Of a DNA stretch of 64,000 bases, positions 24,465-33,893 are shown piece after piece (positions within the stretch are counted from its first letter, which is position 1; the number at the start of each line of letters is the position of its first letter). The notes below the pieces were generated by a model, which saw only the letters and a program-made list of their open reading frames with translations, was not told the origin of the DNA and did no database searches. This stretch comes from Singulisphaera sp. GP187 (lineage in GTDB: Bacteria; Planctomycetota; Phycisphaerae; Phycisphaerales; SM1A02): the NCBI GenBank assembly GCA_945862215.1, contig CAMAXY010000008.1:18880-82879 (forward strand), read 5' to 3'. The translations under genes and the position numbers were made by a program.

Positions 24465-25604
24465 ATGGGTGCATACGACCGTGATTACTGGAGATCAGAG
24501 CCGACATCGCAGACTCGTTCTATCGGCGGGGGGATCAAGTGGACTGCGACCACATGGCTCATCGTTGCATGCATTGCGATCTTTGTGCTGGATGGTTTTC
24601 TCCCACGGCAGTGGGTGGTCACCGAATCGAAGTGGCAGCCTGGACTTCCTGATGATGTACAGCGACTGATTCTTGATGGGAAAATCCCCACATCGACTGA
24701 CCCATCAGAACAAAGTGCAGGCAAATTCTTGAGTGTCGAACAACCTGTCTATGCACAGCAACCAAACGGTCAAACCCAACTTGTTGCTGTGAACACGCTT
24801 CAGTCCATGCCATACATTCAAAAATGGCTCTATTTTTCAACATCGACTGCGCTCTATTCCACAATTCCCGGAGTGGGCACAAGCGCATTGCAACTCTGGA
24901 GATTCATCGGTTTTCAATTCTGCCATGCCAGCCTTGAGCATCTGCTTTTCAACATGCTCGGCCTCATTTTCTTTGGCCCTGTTGTTGAGCGCTATCTCGG
25001 AGCGAAGCGATTTACAGCGTTTTATCTCATCTGTGGAATCGCGGGAGCCCTTGTCTATCTCCTGCTCAACTTCGCCGGATTTATGGTCACAGAATCGACC
25101 AACGGCCGTGTGATGATTCCTGGACTTCTTTCGAATGATCCAGATATGCCACTCGTCGGAGCGAGCGCAGGAGTTTTTGGAGTCATCATCGCAGCAGCGC
25201 GGCTGATGCCCGACGCAACTGTCTTGTTGTTCTTCGTGATTCCAATGCGCTTGAAGACATTGGCGTATGGGCTCGTACTCATCGCAGCCGCAAGTGTTTT
25301 GTTTAAATGGAAAAATGCAGGAGGTGAAGCTGCTCATCTCGGTGGAGCAATCGCTGGTTGGTACTTCATCAATCGCCCTGAAAGACTTCGCAGTTTCTTC
25401 GATTTCCTCGGTCGTGCAGATCCCACCAGTACGTTTCATTCTGCTCGCAAAGTGCAGCGTGCCGGATTGGTCGATGGTCGAGGTCCTTCCAATGCAGAAA
25501 TCGATCGGATCTTGGACAAAGTTCGGGCTGGCGGATTAGGTGCGCTCAATGAAACTGAGCGACGAACTTTGCGCGATGCAACTCGGCATCGAAGCGACTC
25601 ATGA
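24465..25604 (+). CDS. Rhomboid-family intramembrane serine protease
   Basis: 379 residues. After one helix (about residues 27-44) and an extended external loop comes the rhomboid core: FCHASLEHLLFNMLGL, VGASAGVFG with the catalytic Ser234, and EAAHLGGAIAGW with the catalytic His291. All active-site features are present, so it should be an active membrane protease. The C-terminal cytoplasmic tail (NAEIDRILDKVRAGG ... LNETERRTLRDATR) is a short helical motif common on rhomboids of several phyla. The neighbouring pseudo-protease ends in the same motif. It overlaps tgt by 4 bp. Confidence 0.92.
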   Translation: MGAYDRDYWRSEPTSQTRSIGGGIKWTATTWLIVACIAIFVLDGFLPRQWVVTESKWQPGLPDDVQRLILDGKIPTSTDPSEQSAGKFLSVEQPVYAQQPNGQTQLVAVNTLQSMPYIQKWLYFSTSTALYSTIPGVGTSALQLWRFIGFQFCHASLEHLLFNMLGLIFFGPVVERYLGAKRFTAFYLICGIAGALVYLLLNFAGFMVTESTNGRVMIPGLLSNDPDMPLVGASAGVFGVIIAAARLMPDATVLLFFVIPMRLKTLAYGLVLIAAASVLFKWKNAGGEAAHLGGAIAGWYFINRPERLRSFFDFLGRADPTSTFHSARKVQRAGLVDGRGPSNAEIDRILDKVRAGGLGALNETERRTLRDATRHRSDS

Positions 25605-26806
25605 TGCGGTCAAACGCGCTTGGATTTGTGGTCTCGCATCAATGCACTTCTGCAGTTGGAGTACACGCTCGTCGAGGTCGTGTCACAACGCCGCACGGAA
25701 CTTTCGAAACTCCAGCGTTTATGCCAGTTGCAACTGCAGCTGCAATGAAAGGTCTCACCCCCAAGCAAGTTCGAGGGACAGGCAGCGAGTGCATCCTGAA
25801 CAATGCATTTCATCTTCTGCTGCGCCCCGGAGCTGAGCGCATCAAGAATCATGGCGGCGCCGAGAATGGTGGAGTCCATAATTTTATGCGCTGGAATGGT
25901 CCGATCCTGACTGATTCGGGTGGATTTCAAGCCTTCTCGATGGCGCAGATCAATCGGATGGATGAAGATGGCGTCACCTTCAAATCATTTATTGATGGCG
26001 CAATGGTTCACCTTGGACCAGAGTCCAGCATGAGCGTGCAACAAGCTCTTGGCGCAGATATCGCAATGGCTTTCGACGATTGTCCACCTGCGGGCGATTC
26101 GATCCCAGAATCTCAGCGTCGCGAGCGAACATTGCAAGCGAAGGATCGGACCATTCGGTGGCTCAAGCGCTGTGTTGCTGTGCATCACCGCGAGGATCAA
26201 GCGCTCTTTGGAATTGTTCAAGGCGGCACCGAACTCGATCTGCGAACTGCGTCGGTCGAAGAGACATGTGCATTCGATCTCTGCGGATATGCCATTGGCG
26301 GAGTTGCAGTTGGCGAGGGGACCGATGCGATCGAAAGTGTCGTTCGTCACACTGCGCCACTCTTGCCCGCCAATCGTCCGCGATATTTGATGGGAGTCGG
26401 ATATCCGCGAGACATCATGATGGCCGTCGAAAGTGGTGTTGATATGTTTGACTGCGTCTTGCCGACGCGAAACGGTCGAAACGGGATGGCGTTCACTCGC
26501 GACGGTGCGATTCGCCTTCGCAATGCGATTCACTCTGACGACCCAAATACCATCGAACCCGACTGCGACTGCGAAGCGTGCGCGGGCGGTTTTTCCCGAG
26601 CATATTTGCGCCATCTTTTTATGGCCGGCGAGATGCTGGGCCCAACATTGGTCTCACTTCACAACATCCGCCTCTTCCAAAGGTTGCTACTAGACATTCG
26701 GCGTGCAATAGAGGATGATGCGTGGCTTCAATTACGCAACCGTTGGCCCTGTGTAAATCAGGTTCACGGTGAAACTCAAGAACTCAACGGAGTATCGGAT
26801 GAATGA
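25601..26806 (+). CDS. tgt: tRNA-guanine transglycosylase (queuine/preQ1 insertion)
   Basis: 401 residues, standard for bacterial TGT. The base-binding loop is LTDSGGFQAFSM with the catalytic Asp. The nucleophile Asp lies in FDCVLPTRNGRNG. Zinc ligands are CDCEAC and the His of YLRHLF. It exchanges guanine-34 for preQ1 in GUN-anticodon tRNAs. Two in-frame ATGs occur at 25601 and 25604, and the first overlaps the rhomboid stop. It is followed directly by yajC and secDF, the classic tgt-yajC-secDF order. Confidence 0.96.
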   Translation: MMRSNALGFVVSHQCTSAVGVHARRGRVTTPHGTFETPAFMPVATAAAMKGLTPKQVRGTGSECILNNAFHLLLRPGAERIKNHGGAENGGVHNFMRWNGPILTDSGGFQAFSMAQINRMDEDGVTFKSFIDGAMVHLGPESSMSVQQALGADIAMAFDDCPPAGDSIPESQRRERTLQAKDRTIRWLKRCVAVHHREDQALFGIVQGGTELDLRTASVEETCAFDLCGYAIGGVAVGEGTDAIESVVRHTAPLLPANRPRYLMGVGYPRDIMMAVESGVDMFDCVLPTRNGRNGMAFTRDGAIRLRNAIHSDDPNTIEPDCDCEACAGGFSRAYLRHLFMAGEMLGPTLVSLHNIRLFQRLLLDIRRAIEDDAWLQLRNRWPCVNQVHGETQELNGVSDE

Positions 26807-27254
26807 AATTATGACGACATCACTTCTGCTTGGATCACTTCAAGATGCGCCACCACTGGCTGGTGAACCTGTCGCTCCTTCAACGACAGCGACAACCACA
26901 GCAGCAGGAACCGTCCCCGCAGGCACAGGGCCAACGGCCGCTCGTCCAGCACAAGATCCATTTGGAATGATCTGGATGCTGATTCCATTCCTCGTCATCA
27001 TGGTCTTGGTTTCTGTCATGGGATCACGCCGCGACAAGAAAAAGCGTAATGCACTTATGTCATCTATTAAGAAGCATGACGAAGTTCAAACAACCGGTGG
27101 AATCATCGGTTCCGTGGTGGAATTGAAGGATGACACCGTTGTTTTAAAAATCGATGAAAATTCAAATGTCCGAATGACATTCGCAAAGAGTGCCATCGTC
27201 CAAGTCATCTCGTCTGGTTCGTCATCCGAAGTCGTTCAAGGCATCAAATCATGA
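26799..27254 (+). CDS. yajC: Preprotein translocase subunit YajC
   Basis: 151 residues from the ATG at 26799, which overlaps the tgt stop. A later ATG at 26811 is also possible. The N-terminal 60 residues are Ala/Thr/Pro-rich and longer than in E. coli YajC. A single helix (about residues 56-76) is followed by the family pattern RRDKKKRNALMSSIKKHDEV and TTGGIIGSVVELKDDTVVLKI. YajC associates with SecDF in the inner membrane. The stop overlaps the secDF start by 4 bp. Confidence 0.92.
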   Translation: MNEIMTTSLLLGSLQDAPPLAGEPVAPSTTATTTAAGTVPAGTGPTAARPAQDPFGMIWMLIPFLVIMVLVSVMGSRRDKKKRNALMSSIKKHDEVQTTGGIIGSVVELKDDTVVLKIDENSNVRMTFAKSAIVQVISSGSSSEVVQGIKS

Positions 27255-30200
27255 ATATCAAAATTCTCCCACGATTGCTCCTCGCACTTTTTGTGATTGC
27301 CATTTGTGTTTGGCAGGTTTTCCCTCTGGATAAAAAAATCCGCCTCGGGAAGGATTTGCGCGGAGGAGTCAGCATGGTCTATTCCGTGGCGATGCCGCCA
27401 ACTGGAGATTCCCAGCGCGTGCTTGCTCAAGTTGTTGAATCTCTCAAGCGGCGCGTCAATCCTCAGGGCGTACTCGACATCTCACTTCAACCGCAAGGAG
27501 CGGATCGCATCGATGTTGTGATGCCACTTCCATCCCCAGAAGTTCGTGATTTAGGTGACAATTATCGAACCAAGTTGACAGCACTCGGCTCTCAGATGAC
27601 GATCACGAGTCGCGAACTCGATCAAGCATTGGCAGCGGGTACAGCAGCGGATTTAGCACCCGCCCCTTCGAATGGTGCCGCTGCAGGGATGAGGCGTAAT
27701 CAGTTGACGGAACTGCAGGCAGCCTTCAATGATGCGACATCCGCTCGGATCGCATATCAAGCGGCAATCGCCCAGAATGCTTCTGCGAGTGACATTTCAG
27801 CTCTTGAAGACAAGATTGCCAAAGCCGAAGTCACGCAGCAGACATTGATTGCATCGATCGCTGCGACGAATGTTGATGAAGCGAAGTTGAAAAGCAGCTT
27901 TGGGCTATCGAATGTCCGTGCTTTTTCCAAGGACGCAAAGGGGAATATCAAGTTTGCAACTGATGGCACTCGCGAAACAGTGGCGAGTCCACGTGAAGTC
28001 GCTGTCAACCAATTGAAGATTCAATTGTCTGACTTTGCCATTGATATTGATGCACTTTCGCAAATGCAGATCGAGTACGCATCCAAGGTCACTGGCTATG
28101 ACGACCCAGAAGATCTCAAGCGACTCTTGCGCGGTGCAGGCGTATTGGAATTCCATATCGCTGTTGGTGCGGCGACTCCAGAAGGCGTCAATCCAGACGA
28201 GATGCGTAAGCAACTTGCAGAACGCGGTCCAGCTGGAACAGATTCCCCAGTCGCTCGTTGGTTTCCGATCAATGATCCAAAGCAGTGGGGTGATAGCCCA
28301 GAGTCGATCGATTCATTGATGGCAGATCCGGCTTCATACTTACGCAGCCGAGATATGGTCGGTGCAAAATATGACGGCGTTCCATACGCGCTTCTCTACG
28401 TGACGGATGCGATGAGCCTCGATCATCTCGGTGGTCGACAGTGGACGATGCAGAATGTTTTCCCCAGTCAAGATCAACTCGGTCGTGTTGCGGTTGCATT
28501 CCAACTCGATCCCGCAGGTGGCACTTTGATGGGACGATTGACCGGCGCAAACATCGGTCGACCGATGGGAATTGTGCTTGACGGACAACTTTTTTCTGCT
28601 CCAAATCTTCAGAGCCAGATTTCCAACAGTGGACAAATCACAGGCTCATTCAGCAATGAAGAAATCGAATATCTCGTTCGCGTTCTGCAAGGCGGCGAGT
28701 TGGAAGCAAAATTGCAGCCAGAACCGCTGTCGGTCAGCATCCTTGGTCCAGCGCTTGGTGCTGACAATCTTTCTCGAGGCCTCTGGGCCGTGGCATATTC
28801 AGCCATTGCGACAGCGGTGCTGATGGCGCTTTACTACTTCGGCGCTGGACTCGTCGCAGACGTGGCCGTCTTCCTCAATGTTGCGATGATCTTCGGAATC
28901 ATGGCGATGATCGATGGAACATTCACCCTTCCTGGTCTTGCAGGAATCGCGCTTGTAATCGGAATGGCGGTCGATGCAAACGTTCTCATCTTTGAGCGAA
29001 CTCGAGAAGAGCTCATCGACAATAAGGAACCCCTCAAGAATGCTTTGACTCTTGGATATTCGAGAGCCTTCAACGCGATCTTCGACGGCAATGTCACACA
29101 TTTGATTGTCTCTGTCGTGCTCTATAAGTTGGCAGCGACCGAAGTCAAGGGATTCGCACTCACAATGATGATTGGTGTGGTCACCACGCTGTTTACTGCG
29201 CTCTTCTGTACTCGAGTGATGTATGCCATGCTTATCAATTGGTTCGGCATGAAGCGCATGCCGATGTTGCCGACAGTCTTCCCTCCATTAATGAAAGCGC
29301 TACGACCGAACATCAACTGGCTTCGTTATCGCTGGATGTTTTGGGGTGCAAGCGCTGCAGTCGCTGTGATTTGTATCGGCCTCTGTTTGGCCTCGGGTCG
29401 GGCAATGCTCGAGACGGAGTTCCGCGGTGGAGTGACGATGACCCTGATGACACGCAAAGCTGCTCCAGGCGAAGCCGCATCTGCGGGTGGCCGTCTTATC
29501 TTGAATCGAGATGATGTCGAAAAGCGAGTTCATGAAATCGGCGAGAAATCGACCGATCCTGTTATCCAAGAACTCCGAGTTGCGAATGTTTTGACCGTTG
29601 GAGAATCAACTTCTGATGGCGGATCAACTGGATTTCAAATTAAGGTTTCGAATCCAGCTGAATTGGATGCTGGCCAGACCGTAACCGAAACTCTTTTGGC
29701 TGCTGTGGCAGGTGCTTTCCAAGAGTCGCTCGACATTGGCAAGCCTGTTCGATTCACTGGCTCCGATGATGTCGAAGGTGTCGCTCATAGTCAGGCGATC
29801 ACAAGTGACATTCTTGGCGATTCAATTGGAGATCCAACAAATAAAGCATCCGCCCGTGACTTCGTTGGGGGAGTTGCGATCGTTCTTAAGAATCTCGAAC
29901 CGCCGCTCACTCTTGAAGATGCCGAGGCCCGCATAGCTCGAATGCGAAAGCAACCCGACTTCACATCCATCAGCGGTCGTCCGACGCAGGTATTGGGTCT
30001 CCAAGCTGTCGACCCTGCGAATGCGCAGAAGGGATGGACGTCGATCGTCATCTTGGTCACGGAACCCGCAGCACTCCTGACGAAAGTCGATGCTGCAACT
30101 TGGGATAGAGTCGTTGCAAAGCCCGAGTGGCAACTCGTTCAGGCTGCATTCACATCGAAACTGAGCCTTGATCAAGTCAGCAGTTTTTCCCCGGTCGTCG

Positions 30201-30799
30201 CCGCCAATCTCGCAGCGAGCGCCATCATGGCGATCATTGTCAGCTTGATTGGGATGATTTTGTATATCTGGCTCAGGTTCTCGAGCTTTCGATATTCCTT
30301 GGCAACCATCGTGGCGGTTACTTTTAACATCGTCATTTGCCTGGGCGCATTGTCACTGAGCCTTCGTCTAGAAGGAACCGAGTTTGCCAATTTGATTCTC
30401 CTAAAAGGTTTTCGAATAGATCTCAATGTTATTGCAGGTCTTTTGACGATCATTGGATACTCATTGAACGACACAATCGTCATCCTCGATCGCATCCGAG
30501 AAATCAAAGGCAAACGGCAGTTTGCGTCTTGGAATATTGTCAACACCGCGATCAATCAAACCTTCAGTCGAACAATCATGACTGGAGGCGTAACACTGGT
30601 GAGCGCAGGTGTGCTCTACATCTACGGAGGTCCGGCGATTCAGCCGTTCGCCTTCACTTTCATCGTTGGCCTGCTTGCGGGAACCGTCAGTTCGGTCGTG
30701 ATCGCCGCTCCTTTGACATTTGTCTCAGGCGAAGATCACGCAGCAACTGATGCTGCCCGCATAGGCTCCGGAGGGGTCGTTAACCCCACTCCGGCATAG
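27251..30799 (+). CDS. secDF: Fused protein translocase subunits SecD-SecF
   Basis: 1182 residues. The SecD half has an N-terminal helix, GKDLRGGVSMVY, a periplasmic region, and the helix block with GIALVIGMAVDANVLIFER (about residues 570-590). The SecF half restarts near residue 695 with EFRGGVTMTLM and ends with GYSLNDTIVILDRIRE and a final helix block. Two features are unusual. A helix-forming insertion of roughly 150 residues sits in the first periplasmic domain (about residues 125-270). The SecF periplasmic domain is about 250 residues. SecDF uses the proton gradient to pull secreted proteins across the membrane. Confidence 0.95.
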   Translation: MNIKILPRLLLALFVIAICVWQVFPLDKKIRLGKDLRGGVSMVYSVAMPPTGDSQRVLAQVVESLKRRVNPQGVLDISLQPQGADRIDVVMPLPSPEVRDLGDNYRTKLTALGSQMTITSRELDQALAAGTAADLAPAPSNGAAAGMRRNQLTELQAAFNDATSARIAYQAAIAQNASASDISALEDKIAKAEVTQQTLIASIAATNVDEAKLKSSFGLSNVRAFSKDAKGNIKFATDGTRETVASPREVAVNQLKIQLSDFAIDIDALSQMQIEYASKVTGYDDPEDLKRLLRGAGVLEFHIAVGAATPEGVNPDEMRKQLAERGPAGTDSPVARWFPINDPKQWGDSPESIDSLMADPASYLRSRDMVGAKYDGVPYALLYVTDAMSLDHLGGRQWTMQNVFPSQDQLGRVAVAFQLDPAGGTLMGRLTGANIGRPMGIVLDGQLFSAPNLQSQISNSGQITGSFSNEEIEYLVRVLQGGELEAKLQPEPLSVSILGPALGADNLSRGLWAVAYSAIATAVLMALYYFGAGLVADVAVFLNVAMIFGIMAMIDGTFTLPGLAGIALVIGMAVDANVLIFERTREELIDNKEPLKNALTLGYSRAFNAIFDGNVTHLIVSVVLYKLAATEVKGFALTMMIGVVTTLFTALFCTRVMYAMLINWFGMKRMPMLPTVFPPLMKALRPNINWLRYRWMFWGASAAVAVICIGLCLASGRAMLETEFRGGVTMTLMTRKAAPGEAASAGGRLILNRDDVEKRVHEIGEKSTDPVIQELRVANVLTVGESTSDGGSTGFQIKVSNPAELDAGQTVTETLLAAVAGAFQESLDIGKPVRFTGSDDVEGVAHSQAITSDILGDSIGDPTNKASARDFVGGVAIVLKNLEPPLTLEDAEARIARMRKQPDFTSISGRPTQVLGLQAVDPANAQKGWTSIVILVTEPAALLTKVDAATWDRVVAKPEWQLVQAAFTSKLSLDQVSSFSPVVAANLAASAIMAIIVSLIGMILYIWLRFSSFRYSLATIVAVTFNIVICLGALSLSLRLEGTEFANLILLKGFRIDLNVIAGLLTIIGYSLNDTIVILDRIREIKGKRQFASWNIVNTAINQTFSRTIMTGGVTLVSAGVLYIYGGPAIQPFAFTFIVGLLAGTVSSVVIAAPLTFVSGEDHAATDAARIGSGGVVNPTPA

Positions 30800-30808
30800 T
30801 TTCTTTTC
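30766..30808 (+). terminator. Probable intrinsic terminator after secDF
   Basis: CCGGAG (30768-30773) pairs with CTCCGG (30789-30794) around an inner GGGT...ACCC stem. A T-rich run TTTCTTTT begins about 6 bases later. The hairpin overlaps the last codons of secDF. The U-tract is interrupted, so it may be leaky into the LysM gene. Confidence 0.55.
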
Positions 30809-30848
30809 ACGGACGGTTCTTTCAAATTCTGGACATGGAGGTCCAACA

Positions 30849-31703
30849 ATGACTCGCGGAGCTAAGATTGTCGTTTTTTCTGTCGTAGGCTTATTCGTAC
30901 TTGCAGGGATCTATTACGGTTTTATGGCGCCAACCACGCCAACAGAACCGTTTTCAGATTCAACCCCACAAGTCAGCGAGAGCCCAACCCTCACAATGAC
31001 ACCGGCCATTGACGGTCAGCCACTCAACGGAATGGGCAATGCTCTTCCGGAAATTGGCGGTACCCCAACTGGCACTACAACCAACCCAACCAATTGGCCA
31101 TCGGTTACCGATCCCGCCTTTGCGCCATCGATTCCAATCGGAACGCCATCTGTTGTGACTCAGAATCCTGCCATTGTTGGTGGCGTAGCATTTCCTTCAG
31201 TGGTGCAAGAAACTGTTGGTCCAGTCGGACCTATTGTCACAAACTCACCAGCTCCAACCGCTCCAACTGCACCTGCGAAGAAAGTGGCAACTGCGAAAGC
31301 CAAAACTTCGTCGTACACGGTCTACACCGTCGAAGCTGGCGACACGCTGACTGCGATTGCAGGTGTTTGGTTTAAAGACACCAACAAGTGGAAAGAAATC
31401 GTTGCTGTCAATCCAGGCTTGAGCCCATCGAATCTGAAAGTTGGTCAGAAGATCAATCTTCCAGCAAAGTCAGGCAGTTCATCGACGAAAGTTGCTTCTG
31501 CAACCAAGTCCTCCGCGCCATCAGTGACAGCTGAAAACGAGCATGTCGTGACTGCAGGTGAAACGCTCGCATCAATCTCGGACAAGGCGTACGGAAATCG
31601 CACCAAATGGAAGAAGATCTACGAAGCCAACAAGTCTGTGATTGGATCGAATCCAAGCACGCTCAAGGTCGGCATGAAGTTGACGATTCCGGCCAAGGGT
31701 TGA
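30849..31703 (+). CDS. LysM-domain protein with N-terminal membrane anchor
   Basis: 284 residues, preceded by GGAGGT, a strong Shine-Dalgarno. A hydrophobic segment (about residues 7-27) acts as signal anchor. A Thr/Pro/Asn-rich linker (about residues 30-150) is likely disordered. Two LysM domains follow: YTVEAGDTLTAIAGVWFKD (about residues 157-205) and VVTAGETLASISDKAYGN (about residues 233-282). LysM domains bind peptidoglycan GlcNAc chains, so the protein should tether the membrane to the wall or carry the modules to the periplasm. No enzyme domain is visible. Confidence 0.85.
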   Translation: MTRGAKIVVFSVVGLFVLAGIYYGFMAPTTPTEPFSDSTPQVSESPTLTMTPAIDGQPLNGMGNALPEIGGTPTGTTTNPTNWPSVTDPAFAPSIPIGTPSVVTQNPAIVGGVAFPSVVQETVGPVGPIVTNSPAPTAPTAPAKKVATAKAKTSSYTVYTVEAGDTLTAIAGVWFKDTNKWKEIVAVNPGLSPSNLKVGQKINLPAKSGSSSTKVASATKSSAPSVTAENEHVVTAGETLASISDKAYGNRTKWKKIYEANKSVIGSNPSTLKVGMKLTIPAKG

Positions 31704-31753
31704 TTTTGAGTTGATTCAGTTTTCAGTTCAGGTTTTTCACTTTCGAAACCTCC

Positions 31754-31789
31754 AGGCTCCTATCAGCTCAATGCTGGTGGGAGCCTTTT
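31754..31789 (+). terminator. Strong intrinsic terminator after the LysM gene
   Basis: AGGCTCCTATCAGC and GCTGGTGGGAGCCT form a 14-bp stem with no mismatches apart from G-U pairs, closed by a five-base loop and followed by TTTT. It ends the LysM transcript and separates it from the dehydrogenase gene. Confidence 0.9.
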
Positions 31790-31829
31790 CAATACTCGAG
31801 CAGCAAGAGCGTGCTATCGTCTGCGCTTC

Positions 31830-32852
31830 ATGAAATACACGGCTGTTCTTGTTGCTGGTGATGGAATCGGTCCTGAGGTCGCTCACGCTGCCCGCGAAAT
31901 TCTTGCTGCGGCAAAGGCCCCAATTGATTGGGTCGATTGCTTGGCAGGAGTTGCGGCGCTCGAAGCGGGGGGCAAAGATCTGCTGCCGATTGCAACGATC
32001 GAAGCAATACGCAAGCACGGCGTTGCGCTGAAAGGTCCGTGCACGACTCCAGTGGGTGGAGGTTTTTCTTCTGTCAATGTCGCAATGCGAAAGACACTGG
32101 ATTTATATGGCGCTGTCCGTCCAGTTCGTTCGCTCAATGGTGTGCAGACGCGCTTCGACAATGTGGACATTGTCGTTGTCCGCGAAAACACAGAAGGCTT
32201 GTATGCGGGGATTGAAAACGAGATCACCAGCGGTGTTGTGACAAGTCTGAAGGTGGCAACTCGTGTTGCGTGTTTACGAATTGCGGAATTCGCATTCCGA
32301 TATGCAGTCCACCGCAATCGAAAGAAAGTTTCTGTCTTTCACAAAGCAAACATTATGAAGTTGTCTGATGGAATGTTTATCAAGTGCGCGCGAGAAGTGC
32401 ATGAGAGTAAATTTCCATCGATCGAATATGAAGAACTCATCATCGATGCGGCATGTATGCGTCTTGTGCAAGATCCCACGCGCTTCGATGTGTTGCTTAT
32501 GGAAAATCTCTACGGCGATGTCATCAGCGATTTGTGCGCTGGGCTTGTCGGTGGACTGGGAGTTGTTCCTGGCGCGAATCTTGGCGAGCACTGTGCAATC
32601 TTCGAAGCTGTCCACGGCAGTGCGCCAGATATCGCAGGAAAAGGAGTCGCCAACCCGCTTGCAATCACCATGAGCGCCGTGATGATGCTCAATTACATCG
32701 CTGAAAAACATTCGGATACATCGCTTGCTGCGATTGCCACACGCATTCGAACTGCCTATGACCGAGCGCTTGTCGAAGGATGCAAGACGCGTGACTTAGG
32801 TGGCAAACTCAACACGAAAGAGTTTGCAACGGCCGTGATCGATCGGTTATAA
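31830..32852 (+). CDS. Isocitrate dehydrogenase, NAD-type (isocitrate/isopropylmalate family)
   Basis: 340 residues, the short homodimeric/octameric-type IDH length. Substrate residues match isocitrate rather than isopropylmalate enzymes: GGGFSSVNVAMRKTLDLYGAVRP includes the S-x-N-V-x-x-R motif. The metal site shows ENLYGDVISDLCAGLVGG. The coenzyme region HGSAPDIAGKGVANPLA has Asp-Ile where NADP enzymes carry Lys-Tyr, so NAD is likely. It oxidises isocitrate to 2-oxoglutarate in the TCA cycle. It stands alone between a terminator and a convergent gene whose end it overlaps by 6 bp. Confidence 0.85.
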   Translation: MKYTAVLVAGDGIGPEVAHAAREILAAAKAPIDWVDCLAGVAALEAGGKDLLPIATIEAIRKHGVALKGPCTTPVGGGFSSVNVAMRKTLDLYGAVRPVRSLNGVQTRFDNVDIVVVRENTEGLYAGIENEITSGVVTSLKVATRVACLRIAEFAFRYAVHRNRKKVSVFHKANIMKLSDGMFIKCAREVHESKFPSIEYEELIIDAACMRLVQDPTRFDVLLMENLYGDVISDLCAGLVGGLGVVPGANLGEHCAIFEAVHGSAPDIAGKGVANPLAITMSAVMMLNYIAEKHSDTSLAAIATRIRTAYDRALVEGCKTRDLGGKLNTKEFATAVIDRL

Positions 32853-33893
32853 CTGCTCTGAATCCAAGAACGCACTGATCGCGCGAAATGTTTCCTTCGG
32901 AGCGTCATAAAAAATAACGTGCCCTGCGCCTTCGATCAACACTCCAGTCGAGTTTCGAATGCCATCTCGATAGACATTCAAGAGCGACGCATCGGTGATT
33001 TTGTCCGCGGTTCCATACAAGATCAGTGTCGGAGCACGAATCGATCCCAAGATGTCTCTGTTGCCGTGCATGAGAAAATCTTGGAGTGCGGCGATCATCT
33101 CATTTTGTTTTGGCAAATGAGCGATCGCACGGTCGATGAGAACAGTCTTAAATGGCTTAGGGATCGGTGGGGGTTTGGCAAAGCAGAGTCCAATGACACG
33201 ATCAAAGTCCGATGAACTTGCAATCAAGAGTGGATTTTTTCCCGCGGCCACATCACGCATAAACGCATTGACTTTTGGAGCCTCCAACCCAGCCGCAGAT
33301 TGCAGCACGACTCGCCGAACAGAATCTGGATATGCGGCGGCATATGCCGCAGCAAGCGCGCCGCCCATCGATTCTCCTACAACATCAACTCGCCCAAGAT
33401 TTGCAGCGATGCGAAAGTCTTCGATCCATTTCACATATCCCGCACCATCCAACACAGGCTGATCGGCCCGAAGCATATTTGCCCCAAATCCAGGCATATC
33501 TGGGGCGATGACTCTGCGCGTGGAAACAAACCACCTCATCTCGCTCATCATTGCTTCTTTGCTTGTGCCCCAGCCGTGCAGAAACAAAATTGGTGTGCGA
33601 TCAGGCTGCAGCGGATCAAGAGAAACAGAACTGCCGCCATCAAGCGTCGGCGTGGCAATTCCGCGGACGATGATTTCCTCCAACCGAACCCCCGAACTCA
33701 AACGCCCAAGCGCAGTTGCAACCGTATAAAACCCCGTCGGCCAATTCCACAATATCACTCCGCACACCATGAAAGTGCCCAAGCAAATCCCTGCGATCTT
33801 CAGGACGCGAAGAATCACCTTGCGAATTCTCGATCTTTGGTGCTTGGGCAAAGCGCTTTCTATTTTGCCTTGACTTTGGTCTTGGTCCACCAA
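32847..33893 (-). CDS. Alpha/beta hydrolase with N-terminal membrane anchor
   Basis: About 348 residues. The start is a TTG at 33893 or a GTG at 33890, both inside the end of the upstream gene. A hydrophobic helix (about residues 30-53) suggests a signal anchor. The hydrolase fold shows ILFLHGWGTSKE (oxyanion region), the nucleophile elbow GESMGG (about residue 173), Asp in LYGTADKITD and a late His in GAGHVIFYD, so the Ser-Asp-His triad is complete. The substrate is unknown. It follows an RluA-type gene with a ~34-bp overlap on the same strand. Confidence 0.8.
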   Translation of the reverse strand: MVDQDQSQGKIESALPKHQRSRIRKVILRVLKIAGICLGTFMVCGVILWNWPTGFYTVATALGRLSSGVRLEEIIVRGIATPTLDGGSSVSLDPLQPDRTPILFLHGWGTSKEAMMSEMRWFVSTRRVIAPDMPGFGANMLRADQPVLDGAGYVKWIEDFRIAANLGRVDVVGESMGGALAAAYAAAYPDSVRRVVLQSAAGLEAPKVNAFMRDVAAGKNPLLIASSSDFDRVIGLCFAKPPPIPKPFKTVLIDRAIAHLPKQNEMIAALQDFLMHGNRDILGSIRAPTLILYGTADKITDASLLNVYRDGIRNSTGVLIEGAGHVIFYDAPKETFRAISAFLDSEQL

